From positions 39,544 through 103,543 of the forward strand of contig DUAE01000001.1 of assembly GCA_012960975.1 (NCBI GenBank): a stretch of DNA of 64,000 nucleotides. Direction: 5' to 3'. The notes under the pieces were generated by a model, which saw only the letters and a program-made list of their open reading frames with translations, was not told where the DNA came from and did not search any database. The position numbers were made by a program, and so were the translations under genes. Source of the stretch: Candidatus Poseidoniales archaeon (lineage in GTDB: Archaea > Thermoplasmatota > Poseidoniia > Poseidoniales > Thalassarchaeaceae). Below, piece by piece: positions 58,956-64,000 of this stretch (position 1 is the stretch's first letter; every line of letters begins with the position of its first letter).

Positions 58956-60302
58956 GTGCCAGCAAGTATCGTTCTCGGAGCCCAGTGGGGAGACGAAGGA
59001 AAAGGCAAAGCCATCGACCAATTAGCCCCTCATTCTTCTTGGGCGGTTCGCTTCCAAGGTGGTAATAATGCTGGACATACTATCGTTCTCGGTAATACCA
59101 CCATCAAACTGCATCAGATTCCTTCTGGCGTCACCTCAATGGACTGCAATTTGGTTCTCGGTGATGGGATGGTCATTGATCCATGGGTGCTTGAGGAAGA
59201 GTTGGATCGGTGGTATGGATTGAGTGGTGAGCGACCTGAGGGGAAGCGGTTGTTCATATCCGAGCGTGCATCCGTGATTTTGCCGTTTCACCGTCTGTAT
59301 GATTCTGCTGACAAGGTTGTTGGTACAACCGGTCGCGGGATTGGTCCAGCTTATCGCGACCGAATTGAGCGAGTTGGAATCCGCTTTGCGGATATTCCTG
59401 GCGTGCTCGCCGATGAAAAGAAAATCGAATCTCAAATTTCACGAATGAATCATCAATTGAATACTGTAAAAGTAGATCAACAAATTAGTGTAGGAGATTT
59501 GAAGGCTAATCTTCAATGGATTCTCGACCGATATAGTGATGCAATAAAGCCGACTGGATTAATGATTGATATGGCACTTCGAAATGGTGAACAAATTTTA
59601 CTCGAAGGTGCTCAAGGGGCCATGCTCGATATCGATCAGGGCACCTATCCATTCGTAACATCAAGTGTTGTTGGTCGAGCGAATGCGACTCACGGCGCAG
59701 GAATTCATCCTGGATGGATTGAGGAATGCTTTGGAATAACCAAAGCATACGTCACTCGCGTCGGAAATGGCCCGATGCCTACTGAACTCGTTCTCGATGC
59801 GGGACCAGGCGAACACATGGCTAGAATTGGTCACGAGTACGGCACAACAACCGGTCGGCCCCGCCGAACCGGCTGGCTCGATATCATCGCTCTAAAGGAC
59901 GCCCACCGAACGAGTGGTTACACTGGATTAGTAGTGACAAAACTCGATGTTCTAGGTGGACTCGATGAGATCAAAATATGTGTCGGTTACGAATTAGATG
60001 GCAAACACATCACCTACTTCCCAACTCTCGCCGAAGATATCGCTCGATGTATCCCAATTTACGAAACTCACCAAGGATTCCCTGCACTCTCTGATGAAGA
60101 ATGGATTGCTATGGCTGACCGTTCAAGAGCAGAAGAAATCGGTTATGCGGCTATGCCTGAAGGTGTGCGAAACATCGTCAAGCGAATCGAATATCTATCT
60201 GGAATCCCAGTGGTTAGTGTAGGAATTGGCCCGGACAGAAGGGCTTCGATTGCGAAGAAAGGCGGAGCATTCGATAATCCAGAGACAAAGGCAAGTTTCT
60301 AA
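58956..60302 (+). CDS. purA: Adenylosuccinate synthetase
   Basis: IVLGAQWGDEGKGKAIDQLAPHSSWAVRFQGGNNAGHTIV, GTTGRGIGPAYRDRIERVGIR, EGAQGAMLDIDQGTYPFVTSS. GTG start codon. Confidence 0.96.
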   Translation: MPASIVLGAQWGDEGKGKAIDQLAPHSSWAVRFQGGNNAGHTIVLGNTTIKLHQIPSGVTSMDCNLVLGDGMVIDPWVLEEELDRWYGLSGERPEGKRLFISERASVILPFHRLYDSADKVVGTTGRGIGPAYRDRIERVGIRFADIPGVLADEKKIESQISRMNHQLNTVKVDQQISVGDLKANLQWILDRYSDAIKPTGLMIDMALRNGEQILLEGAQGAMLDIDQGTYPFVTSSVVGRANATHGAGIHPGWIEECFGITKAYVTRVGNGPMPTELVLDAGPGEHMARIGHEYGTTTGRPRRTGWLDIIALKDAHRTSGYTGLVVTKLDVLGGLDEIKICVGYELDGKHITYFPTLAEDIARCIPIYETHQGFPALSDEEWIAMADRSRAEEIGYAAMPEGVRNIVKRIEYLSGIPVVSVGIGPDRRASIAKKGGAFDNPETKASF

Positions 60303-60325
60303 TCGGGACACTAAGGGGACAAAAC

Positions 60326-60613
60326 ATGGGATTCAAAGCGAACGCTAACAAGCGACGTAAAATCGCTGCGGCAGCAAAAGGTCCTGGTGAGAAAAAGAAG
60401 ATGGAATTCGAAGGCCAAGTGCCTTGCGATATCGCCGAATGTAAAAATTGGGCTGATAAGAAAATCGGTGGCAGAAAAATCGCCTTCGACCGTGCTGCAG
60501 ATATTTTCGGCGAGGATAGTTTGCTCGGAAGCGCTCGCCGAGTCAGCGTCTGTAAGTCACATTACCGCGAATGGAAGAAAGAAAGAAAGGACGAAATGAC
60601 CGAGTGGTCATGA
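60326..60613 (+). CDS. Small basic protein with potential Cys/His metal site, unknown function
   Basis: 95 aa MGFKANANKRRKIAAAAKGPGEKKK...CDIAECKNW...CKSHYREWKKERKDEMTEWS; ordinary start spacing after purA. Confidence 0.65.
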   Translation: MGFKANANKRRKIAAAAKGPGEKKKMEFEGQVPCDIAECKNWADKKIGGRKIAFDRAADIFGEDSLLGSARRVSVCKSHYREWKKERKDEMTEWS

Positions 60614-60671
60614 ACTCTTCACCTGAATCCAGCGCCCTAGGCATTTGATTCAGAAATATCATTCCATCCTG

Positions 60672-60679
60672 TTTTTTTT
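60672..60679 (+). terminator. Oligo-T tract (T8) after the purA / 95-aa gene pair
   Basis: Read directly: cctgttttttttctgctc. Confidence 0.4.
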
Positions 60680-60739
60680 CTGCTCAATTTGCTAGGTATG
60701 AGGCAAAATGATGAAAGACGGCTGGTTGAGGCAGAAGGT

Positions 60740-62362
60740 ATGAGTCACCCTGCAAATGAGCCAATTCTTGGATATGCACCTGGAAGTGAAGAAAGAAACG
60801 CATTATATGCTGAACTTGACAAACAGATGTCTGAAGTCGTTGAAATTCCTTGTATCATCAACGGTGAAGCCGTTTACACTGGCACGACCACCACACAGGT
60901 GATCCCTCACAAGCACGGCCACATACTCGCCAACGTCCACTTGGCTAGTCGAGTTGAAATGGAAGCGGCTTGCGAGGCTGCGGTAAATGCTCAGCAGGCT
61001 TGGATTGAGCTTGGAATAGAGGCTAGATGTGAAATTTTCGAGCGTTGTGCGGATTTATTGGCAGGAGATTGGCGAATGCGAATCAATGCGTCAACGATGT
61101 TGAATCAATCGAAGACTGCTTACCAGGCTGAGATTGATGCGGCTTGCGAGTTGATTGACTTCTGGCGATTCAACTGTCATTATGCTCGGGGGTTCCACGA
61201 TTATTTGCAACCGCTTGTATCACCTGCGGGTGTTGAGAATACTACTGAAGTTAGACCGTTAGAAGGCTTTGTATTATCGATTACTCCCTTCAACTTCTCG
61301 AGTATAGCAGTAAATTTGCCGAGTGCTCCGGCTATTGTTGGCTGCACTGGTGTTTGGAAGCCGAGCCGCAATTCGTACCTCTCCAATTACTTCTTGATGG
61401 AATTAATGATGGAGGCAGGTTTACCTGCAGGAGTAATCAATTTCGTGCCGGGTTCTGGTGCTGAAATCACCGAGGTTTGTTTGGATAATCCCGATTTTGC
61501 TGGACTTCATTTCACCGGCTCTACCCGAGTTTTCCAAGGCCTATGGCAAGAAATTGGACTGGCTTTGCCAAACCTCAATTCCTATCCGCGAATTGTGGGT
61601 GAAACCGGTGGAAAAGACTTCGTCGTTGCTCATTCTGATTGCGACCGCCAAGGATTGCTCGTCGCATTGCTCCGCGGCTCTTTTGAGTATCAAGGCCAGA
61701 AGTGCTCCGCTGCAAGTCGCGCATATGTTCCACGCTCTGTTTGGGATGCAATTTCGGATGATTTAATCTCCGAAATTGCAAAGATAAAGATGGGTGATGC
61801 TCGTGATTTCACCAATTTTATGACTGCGGTTATCGACCAGCGAGCATTCGATAAGATCAGCGGGTATATCGACCGCGCTGCAGCTCGAGATTGCTGCGAA
61901 ATCATCGTCGGCGGAGGCCACGATGATACGTCTGGATACTTCATCGAACCTACGATTATCGTCACAACAAACCCAACCTCTGAGACGATGGTCGAGGAAA
62001 TCTTTGGACCGGTTTTGACAGTTTTCGTTTACGAGGACGACAAATTCGACGAGGTTTTGACAATGTGCGATACTGCTTCGCCATACGCACTTACAGGAAG
62101 CATTTTTTCGAGTAACGAAGATAATATCCAGAAGGCATTCGCCGCACTCCGCTTCACCGCAGGAAATTTCTACATCAACGACAAGCCAACAGGTGCAGTA
62201 GTCGCTCAGCAACCGTTCGGTGGAGCTCGTGCATCTGGGACCAACGATAAGGCAGGAGGGCCACTCAATTTGTTGCGATGGATCAGTCCTCGCTCGGTCA
62301 AGAGAACTCTCGATACGCCACAGACTTGGGATTATCCGTTCTTACAACCTGATAACTCTTGA
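60740..62362 (+). CDS. L-glutamate gamma-semialdehyde (1-pyrroline-5-carboxylate) dehydrogenase, ALDH4-like
   Basis: MSHPANEPILGYAPGSEERNALYAELDKQMSEVVEIPCIINGEAVYTG..., VLSITPFNFSSIAVNLPSAPAIVGCTGVWKPSR, GETGGKDFVVAHSDCD, YQGQKCSAASRAYVP, NDKPTGAVVAQQPFGGARASGTNDKAGGPLNLLRWISPRSVK. Start set at ATG 60740; ORF extends to 60689. Confidence 0.88.
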   Translation: MSHPANEPILGYAPGSEERNALYAELDKQMSEVVEIPCIINGEAVYTGTTTTQVIPHKHGHILANVHLASRVEMEAACEAAVNAQQAWIELGIEARCEIFERCADLLAGDWRMRINASTMLNQSKTAYQAEIDAACELIDFWRFNCHYARGFHDYLQPLVSPAGVENTTEVRPLEGFVLSITPFNFSSIAVNLPSAPAIVGCTGVWKPSRNSYLSNYFLMELMMEAGLPAGVINFVPGSGAEITEVCLDNPDFAGLHFTGSTRVFQGLWQEIGLALPNLNSYPRIVGETGGKDFVVAHSDCDRQGLLVALLRGSFEYQGQKCSAASRAYVPRSVWDAISDDLISEIAKIKMGDARDFTNFMTAVIDQRAFDKISGYIDRAAARDCCEIIVGGGHDDTSGYFIEPTIIVTTNPTSETMVEEIFGPVLTVFVYEDDKFDEVLTMCDTASPYALTGSIFSSNEDNIQKAFAALRFTAGNFYINDKPTGAVVAQQPFGGARASGTNDKAGGPLNLLRWISPRSVKRTLDTPQTWDYPFLQPDNS

Positions 62363-62396
62363 AATCAGGAATGTTGAATAAGTTGATTATTGACAA

Positions 62397-62484
62397 GAAC
62401 TTGCAGGGGAGAATTTTGCTGAGAGGTCACTTTCGGGTGACGACCCGTTGACCTGATCTGGGTAATGCCAGCGGAGGGAGAAAT
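62397..62484 (+). promoter_or_regulatory. TPP (thiamine pyrophosphate) riboswitch
   Basis: Consensus core read directly: gcaggggagaattttGCTGAGAggtcactttcgggtgacgACCCgttgACCTGATCTGGgTAATGCCAGCGgAGGGAgaaat, with P3 hairpin GTCAC/GTGAC, immediately upstream of the symporter ATG. Confidence 0.95.
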
Positions 62485-63912
62485 ATGGAAACAAATATAG
62501 CATATTTATTGATGATTGTAACACTTGGTTTTTTTGGCTATGTTGGCTACCAAGTAACGACGAATGAACAAATTGACGGAGATTCTTATCTATCTGCCCG
62601 TGGTTCACAAAACTCGATTCGAATCGGTTTGAGTCTCTTCGCATCTGGCATGGGTATTTGGGTTCTTTTCGGCCCCTCTGAGGTGGGTTACTACGGTGGT
62701 TTTTGGGATGTTACTGGTTATGCGGTTTCAGCTGCTACGCCTTTTCTTTTACTCGCTTATGTTGGTCCAATAATCCGCGAGCGTTTGCCGTCGGGGGTTA
62801 CTCTTGCGGACTATGTTCGCATGCGACTCGGCCGGCCTATGCAGGTTTATGTTGGTCTCATTTCAGTGCTATACATGTTCACTTTTCTGTTTGCAGAATT
62901 TACTGCAATCGGCAAAGGGATGGGTTTGCTAGCAGGGGTTGAACCTATCATTCCGATTCTAGCTGTTGCGATAGCTACTGCGGGATACACAGCCTATGGT
63001 GGATTGCCGGCATCTCTGGCTACCGACCGGATTCAAGCATGGATTGTTCTGTTTTTGATAGTCTCCTTGCTGCTATTCCTCTTTGGCGGCGATATAGGTG
63101 GACTGCTCAGTGATGCCAAAGCGTATACTCCGGAAGATATTCAGTGGGAATGGTATCATGGAAGCATGTCAGATATGAGCACTTTCGAGTCAGGTTTGGC
63201 TCTGGTGATTGCGATAACTGCAGCTGAAATGTTTTCTCAAGGCAATTGGCAGCGCGCTTGGGCATCAGAATCTGACGAGGCGCTGAAGCAAGGTGCTTGG
63301 ATGGCAGCAGCACTAGTTCTTCCATTGGTTTTCGTGATGGGAGTTCTCGGTGCTGCTGTTGCCGGGCAAGGTGCAGTTGAAGACCCAGCTGCCGCATTTT
63401 TCTATCTCATAGAAGACGCTGGTCCACTATTCATTGCAGCATTTATCGTGCTCGCGGTGGCGTTAGTTGCTTCGAGTGCAGATACTTTGCAAAATGCGAT
63501 TGTCGCTTCAATTTCTCGAGATCTATCTGATGGAAATATGGGAATTAAAGGTGCGAGGATTTGGACTATTACACTGATGATCCCAGCAATTTTTCTCTCT
63601 ACCGGGCCAACTATTGGAATCTTCGAAATTTTCCTTTTCGCTGATCTTCTGGCAACCGCTACCGTCGCCCCAGTTTTGCTAACTCTTTGGGATAAAGTGT
63701 CGGCTAAGGGGGCACTTTCCGGAGCACTTTCAGGTTTACTCTCAGTGGTGATTTATGGTACTGTAACAGCTGATGTTTCAGCAGGATTCAATTATATTCT
63801 TCATCCAACAAATGAGCTAGGACTCGCGAATCTCCGGGTCTTTCTCGCAGCACTTATCGGCTCAGCATTCGTTACAGTGGTAGGTTCTTACGCCATGCCC
63901 GATGAGTCCTAA
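62485..63912 (+). CDS. Sodium:solute symporter (SSS) family transporter, predicted thiamine/thiamine-precursor uptake
   Basis: About 13 TMs; YVGPIIRERLPSGVTLADYVRMRLGRPMQVYVGLISVLYMFTFLFAEFTAIGKGMGLLAG..., GYTAYGGLPASLATDRIQAW, MFSQGNWQRAWASESDEALKQGAW, SSSP-type motifs; preceded by a TPP riboswitch. Confidence 0.85.
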   Translation: METNIAYLLMIVTLGFFGYVGYQVTTNEQIDGDSYLSARGSQNSIRIGLSLFASGMGIWVLFGPSEVGYYGGFWDVTGYAVSAATPFLLLAYVGPIIRERLPSGVTLADYVRMRLGRPMQVYVGLISVLYMFTFLFAEFTAIGKGMGLLAGVEPIIPILAVAIATAGYTAYGGLPASLATDRIQAWIVLFLIVSLLLFLFGGDIGGLLSDAKAYTPEDIQWEWYHGSMSDMSTFESGLALVIAITAAEMFSQGNWQRAWASESDEALKQGAWMAAALVLPLVFVMGVLGAAVAGQGAVEDPAAAFFYLIEDAGPLFIAAFIVLAVALVASSADTLQNAIVASISRDLSDGNMGIKGARIWTITLMIPAIFLSTGPTIGIFEIFLFADLLATATVAPVLLTLWDKVSAKGALSGALSGLLSVVIYGTVTADVSAGFNYILHPTNELGLANLRVFLAALIGSAFVTVVGSYAMPDES

Positions 63913-63915
63913 TCA

Positions 63916-64000
63916 ATGTCAGATTCGAACGATGATCCGCTGATGCCGGTCGTTTGCGCTCCTGAACACCCTGACCCTGACTTCGTTTCTCCTTGTGCGA
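63916..64000 (+). CDS. Partial ORF, unknown, runs off right edge
   Basis: ATG 4 nt after the symporter stop codon: MSDSNDDPLMPVVCAPEHPDPDFVSPCA...; open to the window end. Confidence 0.45.
   Translation, partial: MSDSNDDPLMPVVCAPEHPDPDFVSPCA

Overview
A gene-dense archaeal segment whose gene content points to a planktonic euryarchaeon of the Marine Group II / Poseidoniales type (inference from gene content; no phylogeny run). Archaeal markers are ribosomal protein eL40, Csl4 exosome subunit, NMD3, LonB, UPF0147 and the TrmI-type tRNA methyltransferase. They sit beside bacterial-type genes: GyrB, SufBCD, Ccm heme export, RmuC, FabH and Ni-superoxide dismutase. No rRNA, tRNA, CRISPR array or transposase was recognised. 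Four very large secreted/membrane-anchored proteins (about 1100-1630 aa) are present. Main items for follow-up: (1) a Csl4 protein continued in frame by an RGG linker, a CxxC-x17-CxxC zinc domain, an RRM and an RGG tail; (2) a tightly coupled 5-gene operon (formyltransferase-like, SDR, luciferase-like monooxygenase, asparaginase-II, ALDH with an N-terminal CCxSGCxPC motif) of unknown pathway; (3) a TPP riboswitch directly in front of an SSS-family symporter; (4) SodN/SodX Ni-SOD genes with an inverted repeat in the leader; (5) a 1629-aa surface protein with RCC1-like repeats, about 17 cysteine-rich repeats and Ca-binding-type repeats; (6) a rhomboid + membrane-anchored subtilase pair, both with C-terminal zinc ribbons; (7) small genes absent from the ORF track (eL40, CcmD-like) and a gyrB fragment running off the left edge.
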